DNA of 64,000 bases from Nothophaeocryptopus gaeumannii (taxonomy: Eukaryota > Ascomycota > Dothideomycetes > Mycosphaerellales > Mycosphaerellaceae): NCBI GenBank assembly GCA_031771865.1, contig JASISA010000026.1, positions 1,736,001 through 1,800,000 of the forward strand. Direction: 5' to 3'. Under the pieces are notes generated by a model. It saw nothing but the letters and a program-made list of their open reading frames with translations, was not told the DNA's origin and did not search any database. A program made the position numbers and the translations under genes. Shown here in pieces: positions 51,563-63,343 of the stretch; position 1 is the stretch's first letter; each line of letters begins with the position of its first letter.

Positions 51563-52588
51563 AGAGAGCAAAGTTCGAAGGACGAAAGTAGTCATCGGAG
51601 GCGGTCAAATACCGTATGCTAGATGAAGGCCGTGAAAGCTCCCTTCCCTGGGAGCGTTTAGCCGCTACGCGCGAGCGGTGACAGGAACAGCAGTGAGATC
51701 AGTGAAGCCCTAAAGGACGAGACGATAGAAATTGAAGGAGGGGAGTATTCAGCAGAGGCTCAAAAATGATCGATATTTCCTGATTAACGCAACTTCCGAA
51801 AACCCTATGTGCCTGCCTGTCCGCATGTTGATATGCTCCTATACCCTTTGCAAAACCTCCGATGTGCCATTTTCGTGATGACCGTGCATTTTCAAACAAC
51901 AAAGTAGCCTCAAGTACGTCACATCATACACGTTTGCTCCCATTCCTCGCAAGTGGAGTTGAATAAACCACTCAGCAGACACCCTTCTACCCTCAAGCAA
52001 GCGGGAAACGCCCACTTGTGCAAGAAAGGTTATTACGACACGGCTAATGCTACTCGCCAGTCCGAGGTGTGGCACAGCGATGAACCGGCCGACTGATCAT
52101 GCTCTCCATCTGAGAAACCTGGGCATCAAGACACGAGGAAGCAGTACCAACCCCTAGTGAGGTCAGAACTGCCCACGGTCTTCTTGAATGAATGTTTCCA
52201 CCGCACCGACGAGATCGGCGGCCACGTGATGGTCAGGACTGTAGAGCATGCAATTAATCAAGCCCGAACCCGTCTTGGAGGCCTTGCCGAATTCCAAAGC
52301 GGCACCAGTCCAGGTGCCAGTACTGCTGTCGTCTATCGAGACTACGGCTGTGTGCTGGCCCTAATTGGTGCAAGGCAAGTCTGGAGCTTGCACCCTTTTT
52401 GCATGCTCTGAATGCTGGTGTTGTCCACGTGCTGAGCATGGGCAAGCTTAAGAACGATGACGGAGTCGGAAGCATGATCGGAGAGGACTCCTTCATGAGG
52501 CCTTTGCGAAGCCCGATCGTGAGAGAACATGCTCGAGGCTGCTGGCCTTGACGACAACCCTAAATTTTCCGGCTATTCCTTGATCGGA
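51563..52588. other. Intergenic, nothing recognised
   Basis: About 1 kb between convergent 3' ends. ORFs at 52157-52557 lie on both strands and show no coding character. Confidence 0.5.
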
Positions 52589-54403
52589 TCACGCAGCAGA
52601 CGACGCTCCCGGTTGCCGATCATTGTCTTGTTCGTCATTATTGTTCGTGGTTCGTGTAGTAGTAGCTGAGGTTGTTACGCTACACGTCTTGCGCGTGCCA
52701 TTGCCATTACGGCTTATCGACGTATGTGAGGTCTGTGTCAAGCAGGGGAGACGTAGCCAAGGTATGAGTCGCTGCATTATACCGCTACTTTTCCTCTCGC
52801 AATCAGGGTCTAGAGGCGCCGTCGTGTTCCATGTCATGTCCAGATGCGGCGTGACGTTTGTCCCAGCGTCGAGAGGAGTCTTCGAATCGACGCTGGCCCC
52901 GAGTGGTGACTTTGGCTTTGCGTTACAGCTGTTGCCAGTCGCGAGATTCCAGCCTGCTATGGGTTGAATATCACCGGAACCTGCACTACCTTTGGCCCAG
53001 TGGACGCCCAAGAAATTGCACCTGGTTGGTGCCATTTCTTCAAGTCGAAGATAGTCTCCGTTCTCAACCTGAGTCGGATCGTTGGAATCTCTCGCGGACC
53101 GGATTGATGTCTTGAGAGTTGGCTTCCGTTGGTATAGCCCAGACTGAATGGACTCAATCCCTCCTCGCGTGCTCTCGCCGACCTTTTCCGGGAAGAAGCG
53201 TCTGATGAAATTTCGGATACCTGGCATGCATGCGCACATCACGCTCCCATCGACTTCGAGTGTGGCACACACCGCCATGAAGACATAGTCTCTGGTGGCA
53301 TTGTAAGATTTGCCATAGGTCACTAGAGAACGCATGCGAAGCACGCTGACGATGGTGATGAGGACGCCGCAACCGAACATCATCATCACCAACATCTTCT
53401 TTGCTCTGGTGAGCTCCATCTTGTAGACCAGAGGCATCGGCATGCCAAAGACGATGATGTCAAGGACGATGTTGATGGCAGCAGACGTCCAAGCAGCACT
53501 GGATAGATCCACCCAGCAATGACCGGTATGTTCGCGGTCCCACTTATGCCACCAGTAGGAAACCGGATGACATTGGAACACCCCGATCAGAAGGAAAGCG
53601 AGAAGGTAGGCGGTGTGAATGCCGATGAGGACGAGGGTGAGTTTTCGAAATCTGGGCGACGAGAAGAATCGCAGATACGAAAGCAAAATTGATATCTTCA
53701 CAACACACAGTCCAGATATGTAGAGCAGCTCTCCCAAAAAGAAGAACTTTGAGAATCTTGTGACCTCGTCGTGCCGTAGCATCCAGATATCCATGCCAAG
53801 GCCAGGCATGCTGATCGGCCAAGCTAAATACGTTTCAGATATGGCGATGGATATAGCGATTGTGATGGCCAAGTCGTCCTGTCAGCTGTCAGACCTGCTA
53901 TTTCAGACTCTCGAGAGTGTTCAAATGCGGTTTTGTGCTATAGTACTTACCCACCAAAGCTGAGTGAACCAGGTTACTTGGCCAGTGCAAGGAAAATGAA
54001 TCTTTGACGCGATCCGCATCAAGTAGGCGACCACCAGACAGGCCAGGAACGCGGTGCCGCAGGCGCGCATTGTATGTGACTCGTCTCGACCAGGCCGCCC
54101 GCAGATCGTCTCTGTTATATTCTTCGTGGAGATTTGCTGCATGGGTAAGCAGCTTGATAGAATGCATCTTGTCATGTGGGACGTGATGTTACGGCTGTTA
54201 CAGCTACATCTCAGGTCCGTATACGGGCAAGCAGATTCTGATATTACATTTGTAATGCATATCTGGCCACAGCTTGGAATCTGCTTGAACAGCTCCCAGG
54301 CAACCGTCTGATTGACCACGTGATGCTCGCCTTGGACGCTGTGACCGCTAGCGAAAGCAGCTAGAAGGCCGAAGGAAATCGTTACAGTCCAGATGATCCG
54401 CAT
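52589..54403 (-). CDS. CFEM-domain Pth11-like seven-helix receptor
   Basis: Two exons, 54403-53951 and 53878-52589, with a 72-nt GTAAGT...ACAG intron in phase 0; 580 residues. It starts with a signal peptide (IWTVTISFGLLAAFASG), then a CFEM domain with the expected cysteine series (CGQIC, ACPYTDLRCSC, C...C) and a set of transmembrane helices. The exon junction restores FTQLWW-DDLAITIAIS, typical of the rhodopsin-like fungal family (YWWDDW block). Helices ending VFQCHPVSYWWHKWD and AAINIVLDIIVFGMPMPLVYK match Pth11 receptors, which sense surfaces in plant-associated fungi. The C-terminal 180 residues are cytosolic and Ser/Thr-rich. The start is at the signal peptide, not the upstream in-frame ATG (54532). 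Confidence 0.88.
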
Positions 54404-55594
54404 ATCCCTCTCAATTGAATGGCTATGCTCGTCGGAGCAGTATATGGGCTGTGAGAAAACATAGGTAGGTAGGTCAGTAGTCGGTGGTGGAATCATATAC
54501 CTGTACAGGCATCCAGCCCCGTTCGCCGACATGTCACATCACCTTCCAGGCATATCGTTCATCTTCGCTGCCGAGCTGCATTAGTTCGATTAAGCAGCTT
54601 GCCATGTCCGGGGGCTTGGACAGCCCATGGTATGCATGCAAACACCCCTCCCATAGTGGGTTCGGTACGAGATCTGGAAGGTCGCTGTTGGTAGCAGGGC
54701 TGATAGAGTCTACGCTTCGTCCGCTTTGGACTACAGTACCCGTTTGATGCCTCGTTCGGTACTTCACACGTTTCCAATTGGAATCACTGTTCGATATGGC
54801 GCTTCAACACAGCACTGCGTTATACCTCGAGGGTGACCCGCAGTTGACCAGCGAGCATGCCATTTTCGCGTTTGACATTGGATTGCTTTTGAGTTTGCAG
54901 ATAGATGAACAGCTCCGCGCAACCCCCAAGGGTCGGACCGGCACATCCGATGTAGAAGCAGAAAGCTTCAGCCCATGTTGGATCTTGTCGGTGCAACTAC
55001 TTGCGAGTTTCGTGAGGGGATAGATTTCAGACAATGCTGTCCGACACTCATGAGTTCCTGTTTATGCTGCGCTTCAAGGCGAAGAAGGTTACCAACAAGC
55101 ACAGATGCTCCATCGTTGAGTACGTTAGGAACTTGGGTGGCTGCATGAAGCGTTCATCAGTGTCCTGTGAGCGTCCTGCGTCTTCTCATGAGGACCTGGC
55201 CCCCTGTGCACACTACGTGTGCCACGCTGGTTGTTCCGCAGGGGTCGCGCGATTCTAGCCTTTCGCGAGAACCAGACAAACTTCCCCGCAGTGGTTGTAA
55301 GTGTTGCCGCCGGCCCAGAACTATCAGAGAGAGCCATGCGCTGCCTGCGGGAGAGTTCAGGCAGGTTTATACGATGCCGACGGGAAGTGTTTCTTCGGAG
55401 GGAGGTTGGTGTTGAAGTTAGGGTGTTTGGTTTGCCGAACGCGCGCCGATTCGGCTCATGTGCCTTCCGCTGGTGCCCGCGCTAAACGACCCAATAATCA
55501 CCGTGACAGAGATTCGAAAATCAGCAATACTGCTCAATTCAACAGCTTTCAATAATCTAGAATCTACTCGCCAGCAGCTGTCAAGTCAGTCAAG
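54404..55594. other. Divergent intergenic region receptor / BCP1
   Basis: 1.2 kb. An 81-codon plus-strand frame at 54778-55023 and others near 55200-55490 show no conserved features and are not called. Confidence 0.5.
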
Positions 55595-56531
55595 ATGGGC
55601 AAAAGAAAGGCAAACGGCGAGGACAAGCAACCGTCCAGGGACAAGATGGATGTAGATGGCGAGGACAGCGGCAGCGAAGATGTAAGTCGAATCATGCCTA
55701 ATCATTTGTACTTTTAAGACTGACATGTTCCAGGACACCGACATGCTCAACGTCGACTTCGAATTCTTCGACCCTCAACCAGCAAACGACTTTCATGGCC
55801 TCAAGACCCTCCTACGACAACTCTTCGACGTGGACAACCAGCTCTTCGACCTCTCGGAACTCACAGACCTCATTCTCGCTCAGCCTACCCTCGGCTCAAC
55901 AATCAAATGCGACGGAAACGAGAGTGATCCCTATGCTTTCCTCACGGTCCTCAATCTTCATCAACACCGTTCCAAACCAGTCATCCAGGAATTAACAGCC
56001 TACCTTCTCTCCAAAGCCAAGACCTCGCCAAATCCCCAAATCCAAGGACTAGACAAACTTCTCAGTCCGGACTCTGAGGCACAAGTCGGTCTGATCCTCA
56101 CGGAGCGGTTCATCAACATGCCCCATCAGGTCATCCCACCAATGTACACCATGCTCTTGGAAGAACTCGGCTGGGCCCTCGCCGACAATGAGCCCTACGC
56201 CTTCACACACTACCTCCTCATCTCCAAAACATACACTGAAGTCGCCTCCAAACTCGACGAGGAAGATCATCGTCCCTCCAAAAAATCCAAAGTCGCCAAC
56301 TCATCCGACCCCGAAACCTTTTACTTCCACCCGGAGGATGAGGTTTTGCATAAACACGCTCTGGGATGGGAGAATTTCGAGTATGAGAAGCAAGGGGATG
56401 AGGGTGCGAGCGATGCGAAGAGGGCGTTTTCGGACATGGGTGTCAAGCCGCAGGGGCATTTGATCTTGATTGATGGAGGGAAATTTGAGGGTGCTGTCAA
56501 GGCTGTGAAGGAGTACTTGAGTGGCGAGTGA
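55595..56531 (+). CDS. BCP1: Bcp1/BCCIP family protein
   Basis: Two exons, 55595-55681 and 55734-56531, with a 52-nt GTAAGT...CCAG intron; 294 residues (yeast Bcp1 is similar in size). The N-terminus is basic then acidic (MGKRKANGEDK, MDVDGEDSGSED). The family core follows: MLNVDFEFFDPQPANDFHGL, LRQLF, YAFLTVLNLHQHR, LILTERFINMPHQVIPPMY and ALADNEPYAFTHYLLISKTY. Then come a divergent acidic/basic insert with SKKSK and a terminal PQGHLILIDGGKFEGAVK. In yeast, Bcp1 is a nuclear chaperone of ribosomal protein L23 and exports Mss4; mammalian BCCIP has the same fold. Convergent with RIP1. Confidence 0.92.
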
Positions 56532-56968
56532 AATTCTCTAAGCTACATCTCAAAGTGCATTGATGAAGCTTGTCTCGTCTGCTCCTGCGTCTCAAGCGGA
56601 CTACTTTCTTTTCCGATCGTCGCCCGTCGGTGCCGTATGTTTAAGCATACTCATTCGTTTGAGCTTATTGGTACGTGTCGGTGCAGCTGGAGCACGATTG
56701 GTCGTCCCGAGACCGACATGTGCTGGAAGCGACGGTGATTCAACCGTGGAATGCCTATATTGTGGAGTAGCACGCATCAAGAACGGAAAGGAAGCTCAAC
56801 GATCTGAATGCGAAGTCTTTTACAGACCTGATATTGAGACGCTAAAAGAAGATGTATCTTAACTGTACAGACAGAGCCAAGGTTGCTGTCCTGGCCCGCC
56901 ACATCAACCCTCTACCACCTCGTCGCTCCCTCTTCGCACTTTATCGGCCCTTTGAGACTATGCTTCAT
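56532..56968. other. Convergent intergenic region BCP1 / RIP1
   Basis: 437 bp, no gene recognised; a short plus-strand ORF (56560-56862) is judged chance. Confidence 0.5.
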
Positions 56969-57774
56969 CTAACCAATAACCAGCGCATTGTCTTCTGGGA
57001 AATCGTACTCCGGCACTTCCAAGTTCAACGGCGCCGGGCCCTTCCTCACGCGTCCAGAGATATCATAATGGCTTCCGTGGCAAGGGCAGAACCATCCACC
57101 GTAGTCACCAGCCTCACCAATGGGCACACAACCCAAGTGTGTGCAGACACCCAACATGATGAGCCATTCGGACTTCTTGACGCGGTCGCTGTCGGGCTGA
57201 GGGTCACGGAGAGTCTTCCAGTCGAAGTTTTCGGCTTCCTTGATTTCGTCGCCGGTACGGTGGCGGATGAAGACGGGCTTGCCGCGCCATTTGATGATGA
57301 CGTTCTTGCCTTCGGGGATGGCTGCGAGATCGACTTCGACCTTGGCTTGCGCGAGGACGTCGGCGGATGCGGACATGTTTACGAGGAAGTCTAGACATCC
57401 AATGCGTCAGCTCTAGAGACCGCAGATTGTCCCAATCTCTGTATGTAGCTGTACGACATACCTTGCACAGTGTTCTTCGCTCCCAATGCGCTGATTCCAC
57501 CGAATGCACCAACCATGAAGTATTGGAACAACTTGTTTCCGGTTTCGCTACCCTTGCTTCGGTACCGCGCGAAAGATGGGATGACAGTGGTGTCTTGCTG
57601 ATTGCTCGTACCGCGGTGGAAGGGCGACTTGAATTCGGAGTGGGATGTTGAGGCATCGGTGGCATCTGCTCGTCCACGTTTCTGGACGGCAACGGAAGAG
57701 GTGCGCAGGGCCGGGAGGGTCTGACGGGTGGCATGGCGCGCCAGCGAGGTGGCCGCTCGTGATGAGACCGACAT
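56969..57774 (-). CDS. RIP1: Rieske iron-sulfur subunit of complex III
   Basis: Ubiquinol-cytochrome c reductase iron-sulfur subunit, inner mitochondrial membrane. Two exons, 57774-57462 and 57390-56969, with a 71-nt GTATGT...CTAG intron (phase 1); 244 residues. The N-terminus SVSSRAATSLARHATRQT is a basic presequence. The transmembrane/hinge part is FQYFMVGAFGGISALGAKN-TVQDFLVNMSASADVLA, the junction lying inside TVQDF. The cluster ligands are CTHLGC and CPCHGSHYD (two Cys and two His, with the disulfide Cys pair). All residues needed for the 2Fe-2S cluster are present. The start at 57774 follows the presequence; an earlier in-frame ATG (57912) lies in the leader. About 300 bp from POA1, divergent. 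Confidence 0.95.
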
Positions 57775-58074
57775 GCTGGCGGTGATATGTGAGGAGTGGA
57801 GGACGTAGAGCGGCGAGATTCGCGGAATGGCTATTGGCAGGAGGCGAGGATGGTGATGCTGGAATGCTTCTGCTCGGGATTCTTTGGAAGCGAACGTATC
57901 CGAAAAAGCCAATGGCAGCTCAGCGATGGTCAGCTCAAAGGATGCCTTGGTGCCTTACAAGGCAGCTGCCTAGGAGGCTTGAATTCAATTCACGAGCGTC
58001 GACACATCGTAGCAAACGGCACACATCGAGCATATGCATAATCGGCTCAACATTTGATTACATATTCATTCACA
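57775..58074. promoter_or_regulatory. Bidirectional promoter region RIP1 / POA1
   Basis: 300 bp between divergent starts; it must serve both genes. No specific element asserted. Confidence 0.4.
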
Positions 58075-58917
58075 ATGTCTTCGAAGTCGCTACGGTCGAG
58101 TACAAAGCGCAGCGCCGCCGATATCGATGTCGAACACGATCCGTCAACCACACCAGAGCCAACATCAAAACGAACCAAGACACGGAGCAATATGACGTCC
58201 AATAGACAATCACGCCCAAGGAACGCAATAAGTGCAGTTACTTCGAAGAAATCGACCGTGTCCAAGAAAGACTCAAAACCTACTAAGAACTCGACCCCCA
58301 ACGCCAACAGCATCATTCAAGTCCCCACCACCGCCTACAACGGAAAAGAAGATGTCGAATCAAAAGACTCAAAAGCCACCGACAATGGAAAGTCTACTCT
58401 TATAATCACCGAGTCCGTCGGAGACATCTTCTCCGCCCCCACCAACACCCTCCTAATTCACGCCTGCAACTGCGAAGGTTCCTGGGGCGCAGGCATAGCC
58501 AAAGCATTCAAGGAGATCTACCCTCAAGCGTACTCCGTCTATCACGACGAATGCCTCGAGAGTGACTATAGCCTGTTCGGGAAAGCGCTTCTCATCCATC
58601 CCCAGCCGGGTGAAGTGAATGAAGAAGGTAACGCTCATTTCATCGGGTGTCTCTTCACGAGTCGATCGAAGGGAAAGAAGAAGGACACCCCGAAGGCTAT
58701 TTTGGGAGCTACGGGGCCGGCGATGAGGGATTTGTTGAAGCAGGTTAGGGAGTTTGAGGAGGATGCTGGTATTGGGGGGAAAGTAGAGGAGGTGAGGATG
58801 TGTAAGATCAATTCGGGGCTGTTTAATGTGCCTTGGGAGAAGACGAAGGCTGTGCTTGAGGAGATCGAGGTTGGGGAAGGGGATGTGAAGGAGATCAAGG
58901 TGGTTTCGTTGGAGTAA
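58075..58917 (+). CDS. POA1: ADP-ribose 1''-phosphate phosphatase (macro domain)
   Basis: Intronless, 280 residues from 58075. The N-terminal 90 residues are basic and low complexity (KRSAADIDVEHD, SKRTKTRSNM, KKSTVSKKD), probably disordered. The macro domain then begins: ITESVGDIFSAPTNTLLIHA, CNCEGSWGAGIAKAFKEIYP with the ADP-ribose loop, HFIGCLFTSR, and a C-terminal KINSGLFNVPWEKTKAVLEE. This is the Poa1 type, which dephosphorylates ADP-ribose-1''-phosphate, a by-product made when the 2'-phosphate is removed from freshly spliced tRNA. That links it, by pathway, to SEN54 and to the interrupted tRNA gene in this window. The upstream in-frame ATG at 58054 is seven codons earlier and less likely. 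Confidence 0.9.
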   Translation: MSSKSLRSSTKRSAADIDVEHDPSTTPEPTSKRTKTRSNMTSNRQSRPRNAISAVTSKKSTVSKKDSKPTKNSTPNANSIIQVPTTAYNGKEDVESKDSKATDNGKSTLIITESVGDIFSAPTNTLLIHACNCEGSWGAGIAKAFKEIYPQAYSVYHDECLESDYSLFGKALLIHPQPGEVNEEGNAHFIGCLFTSRSKGKKKDTPKAILGATGPAMRDLLKQVREFEEDAGIGGKVEEVRMCKINSGLFNVPWEKTKAVLEEIEVGEGDVKEIKVVSLE

Positions 58918-59845
58918 TGGGCGGTGTACGGGTTATGTGTAGGTTATGTCAAGGTTATGTCAAGGGTTGGTCTTGCTGCTGCTGCTGCTGCTGCTGCGTT
59001 GATGGCTGGATAGCGGACGAGTGAAGTGGGAAGGAAGCTCAGGTGTATAGGACTGAGTTTCCCGCCCTCACAAAATGATACTGCAGATCATGCCAAACTT
59101 CGCGTGTTCAATCCTCCGATGGCAAGGAATCTTGAAAGACCTCGTTACCCCTCATTCCGTCGTCGTCAAGTCGCCTTCGGTGGCACGAGCGCGCCTCCGA
59201 TAGTATAGCGGGCGATCGATTGGTAGAAGCAGCAATTCTCCAGACCCCCGGATCTCGCTGATCATACTACAATCCATACTCCCCGCGTCGCACTCAGCAA
59301 ATTCAGACAAGTCCATTCAGGGAGAGAGGCAACGGCAACGAATCCTGTCCGTGAACTTCGTTCGTTTTGAACTATTCGCTTCTCCTTCCGATCCGCGGCT
59401 TCGTGCCTAGTGCCCTTCCCTCGTTTCTTCAAAATAAGGGCGATTTCTTTGGGACCTACTTTTGACAGGGGCGCCTTGGTCACTCGCGCCGGTGATAAGA
59501 TTCGCTTCGCACCAGGTGTAGTTGTTGGACAAATTTCTTCGCCGTGTAACATGGCCACCTCATGGTGCCAAGTGGGTTTCGCCCACTCTTACATGGCGAC
59601 TCAAAGCGCGCTCTGAAGACGCCACTGCGGCGCGGACCTCGAGCTGGGTATCTCGTGAGAATTTAAGTTTGGGTGAGAGAGGGAGGGCAATGAGCTCGGA
59701 CGTCCAAACGGGACTGTTGATGCAGTCGCTTCTTTTCACTGTACATTAAATCATCGTTCTCAAACACATGCCGCACGATACTTTCCTACGATCCGCTTCC
59801 TCTTCACCACATCCCAAGCTTTTCGCCCTAGCATCTTGGTGCTGA
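58918..59845. other. Convergent intergenic region POA1 / PAT1
   Basis: 0.9 kb. Contains the TGC microsatellite and two copies of AGGTTATGTCAAGG; otherwise nothing recognised. Confidence 0.5.
58974..58997 (+). repeat. (TGC)8 microsatellite
   Basis: Eight perfect TGC units just downstream of POA1, non-coding. Confidence 0.95.
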
Positions 59846-62352
59846 TCACCCTAGAAGCTCAACGTCCAATCCAATCGCCCTCATGAACAAGTTGACATCT
59901 GCAAGCCTCTTCTGGCTCATGTCCTCCGGCAGCGTCTTGCTGACTGCCACGGTCTCCATCACACGGTCCTTGACACCCAAGACCAGTCTCTGCTGCTGAT
60001 CGGGTGTCGCGCCAACGCCCATTGCAGCCAAGAAACGCCAGGCGTGAACGTCATCGGATGCCGACACATTGGTGTCTGTCGGGAACAGGTACGGCAAGAC
60101 AGGCTCAAGAGCGTCGAACAGGCGAGCATAGAGATCCTGCCACTGCTGCCAGTCATCGTTCGATTGGGACTGCCTAAGTAGCTCAGCACGAGAGATAAGC
60201 ATAGTAAGAATCTCCACGCCGATCTTTGTCCGAACAACAGCTTGCACGTGGGTGCGCTCGAGGATGAGCCCAAGAAGGCCAACGATAATACTTAATGGTG
60301 CTTCGTTGACGTAGCTGAACAGAGGAGGGATAACGGCTTGTGAGAAGAGCTCGACCTCTTCCTTGACCTTGGCAGGAAGCGGGCTGTTGTCGGCAGGTGG
60401 ATATGCATCGCGGATGACGTCCAGGATGTCTAAGTGAATGGCGACGAGGGTGAGCATGGTCAAGCGCTGTTGGTCGTCGAGATGCCTAAATACGCGAGGC
60501 ACAGCTTTCTTGCCCTTGCTGTGAGAGAGGATCTGAATGAAAGGATGGGGAGTAGGCGAGCTGTCACGCGTTAGTACAGGTGGCAATACGGACTTGCAAG
60601 GACTCACTTTGGCTGGATCTCAACCATGATCTTGAGGGCTTCCCAAAGCTGCTGGTTGAGCTCTTGCATCTCGCTTCGCCATCGCATGTGCCCTTCTATG
60701 ACTTCTGGTGGACTCTCCTCGTTCGGTGGAGCTGGCAGCTTCCTTTCGTGGTCCTCGAGTCTCATCAAGGTAGAGTAGAGGTTCTCGATATCCCGCAAGG
60801 CTGTCTTGCGATCGGCTGGCTTTGGCGGATGATGTTTCCGGATGTCAGCAGAGTCAGGCCGCTTGATGTTAAGCAGTGGGCGAGGTGTCTTGCTGTTGCT
60901 GAACGCGATCTTGCCGAGTGAGCCCTCCATCACCAATGACTTGTTCTTTGGTCTCGCCTTTGCAGCTTCCACTGCTCGTGCAACCTGCTGCTCCATGCGT
61001 TGGACATGGTTATCACCACCGCGTGGGTGATGCCGACTGCGACCATAACCATAACGACTGCCTGTTTGGAAAAGGTATGTCTGTGCAAACTGGCTCAGTG
61101 GCTGACCTGGACCACTTCGAGGTGGCCCTCGTATTTGCGCGTAGACCTGGTAGTAGAAGTCTTCTGCCAATTGCTCTTCGCTTCCGGGGTCGTTGTCGAT
61201 GCCACCCGTGGCCGTCAGCAACTGCTGGAGCTGAATTCGTGTTATGAAGTTCTTGTCTTGCGGAGTCATGAGGCCATTGTTCTTGCTCAGGAGGAATATC
61301 TTGTGGTTACGCTTGGCTCGTTTCGCTTCTTCGGCAAGGTATGCTTCTCGATCATTGGGAGTCATGTTCATCATCTGCTGGGCCTGTGTTATAGGTGGAC
61401 CGTTGTACGATGGGCCACGCTGATGCATAGGTTGCTGGTTGGCGGGTCCACGTGGAGCTTGCACTGGCGGGGCTCCTCCCATTGGGAAACCAGGAGGTGG
61501 ACCTTGCTGGAACTGCATTGGCTGTGGCGGCTGGCCATGGAAGTCCTGCGATTGCGGTCGCGCATTGCCAGGCGTGTGCTGTCGTTGGAGTATCTGAGGG
61601 GCACGCTGATGGTAGTCTGGGCCAGGCTGGTGCGCAGGTAGCTCTTGAGGTTGCTGCTGAGGGCGTTGAAGGATCTGCGGCGGCCTTTGTTGCTCGAACG
61701 GTGGCTGCTGCTGGGGAGGCGTTGGCGCACCACCATTGCCAAGTCCAAGCATGTTCTTCAAGCCCATAGTCTGCGACTGAATGTCTGGCTGAACCTGTGG
61801 TTGCGGCGATGGACGTGCTTGTGCCCTCATCATAGCCTCTACCTCTTCCAAGCTCATCATCTTTTGTGCAGGCTGCGGCGCTGGCTGTTGTTTCGGCGGC
61901 TCAGGCTTCTTCGCGACAGATGTACCCCAGATGGACGCATCAGCCTCCAATTTGGGCATATAGCCTGGCTCCTTGTAGGCTTCATACCCAGTCCGCTTTG
62001 GCTTCTGCGCCTGCATCTGCGGGAACGGCTGTCTAGCATGATGCAGCGCTTGCTCTTCCAAAAGCTCACCGCGCATGTTGGCTGTGTTCCCGGAGAAATC
62101 GAAGTCCTTGCCCACTTGTTCTCTCGTGGCTGGACCACCGCCGAAGGTGTCATCGTTGAAGTCATCGCCTGTCTCGTCCAAGTGGTGCCCAAGACCATCG
62201 TAGGTTTGCTCGAAGTCCAGCTCAACGTCGTCATTGCCGGCGCCAGCTCCGCTCAAACCTGCGAATGGGTCGTGAGCGTCAAACATGCCTCGTTGGCCTG
62301 GAGGTCCGCCCTTGTCCCTCGGCAGGGTGGTATCGAATCCGAAGAACGACAT
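59846..62352 (-). CDS. PAT1: mRNA decapping activator Pat1
   Basis: Links mRNA deadenylation to decapping and translation repression in P-bodies. Two exons, 62352-60608 and 60560-59846, with a 47-nt GTGAGT...TACTAAC...ACAG intron; 819 residues. The N-terminus MSFFGFDTTLP is the classic Pat1 start, followed by the acidic block with FEQTYDGLGHHLDETGDDFN. The middle is Pro/Gln-rich (PPQQQPPFEQQRPP and similar). A conserved central part contains MTPQDKNFITRIQLQQLLTA, DPGSEEQLAEDFYYQVYAQI and HVQRMEQQVARAVEAAKARP. The C-terminal alpha-helical PatC domain follows (KIGVEILTMLISRAELLRQ, VHAWRFLAAMGVGATPDQQQ). No motif is missing. Divergent from the GT15 gene. Confidence 0.95.
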
Positions 62353-63343
62353 GGTGGGCGTATCGCTTCTGGTGACAGGTGTTGGTTGTTATGTGTATGA
62401 ATGTGAGCGCACAGCGGCGCCAAGGAAGTGAAAGAACACCAGCTCCGCGCTATGCAATCAGTAACGATAGTCGTAAAGCAATTGGTAGTAGACGGCGGGT
62501 GAGGTGCATGGACACGAGCGTACAGCATATGCGTGAGTGTTGATGTGTTCACGTCAGAGCAGCCAAGCCAGCAAGCAAGCGGTAACGAGTGGGGCACCTC
62601 CGCCGCAAAGATGCCTTGTGGCCTTCTTCGCTTGTTCACGGGGATCCAACAAGATGTTAAGTCAAGCGGCATGCGCTTCTGCAGGCCGCGCCAACGCGTC
62701 GTTGATTCGTACTCCGCCAGGGGTCAACCAAAGAACTCCTATTGGAAGCACTTGGCAACGTAGACGTGTCTCCTGCCAATGCGCTCTGAAAGTGCTAGCG
62801 TGTGCTGCAATACGAGTTGCGCCAAATATTCATTTCCGGCTTTGTTGGACAGGAGCAGCGCCGAAGTACAAGAGACTGGCTCCGTCCGTACTTTAACTTA
62901 CGTGTGGGTGGTTGAGTTCAGGTCCCTTTTCCTTCTAAAGAGGAGAGCAGAGTAGAGGCCTCCCTTGTCCTCCTTTTGCTTGATATCCTCGACATCCTCG
63001 ACATCTTGTGCTTGCCTTGCTACGCGATCACGCAAACTACTCCGCTCGCCAATGCACGGCTGACTGTCTTACGACGACCGATTGCATCACCAGCCCATAA
63101 TCCTCTTCCGACGCTCCTTACGCAGTCGCTCTTTTGGCTTTGTCTTCCGGCCTGGCCATAAGGCGCTCAGTGCCCGATCGACAGCAGCAAGACGACGACC
63201 ACCACCACCGCCTGCGACAACGCCGCCGCATCCCTCCGCCGTTGAGAGACTCCAATCCTCGAGACCAGCCCCTTTGCTGGGCGCGCACTTTTCCAAAGCA
63301 GAAGCAGAGTCAGTCCGCGCAAGCTGACGACGCCACTGAAGCC
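62353..63343. other. Divergent intergenic region PAT1 / GT15 gene
   Basis: About 1 kb with both promoters. A small imperfect repeat CCTCGACAT occurs near 62984-63006. No gene recognised. Confidence 0.5.

Noticed and set aside
54655..54690. GTGGGTTCGGTACGAG, resembling a T arm cut by a 5' splice site
   Set aside because: No matching 3' T-stem half or other tRNA arms were found nearby.
54778..55023. 81-codon plus-strand ORF with a protein-like appearance
   Set aside because: No homology recognised, no splice signals linking it to other frames, and an equally long antisense frame.
59570..59590. Hairpin GTGGG-TTTCG-CCCAC
   Set aside because: The loop is too short for a tRNA T arm and there is no other structure around it; an isolated palindrome.
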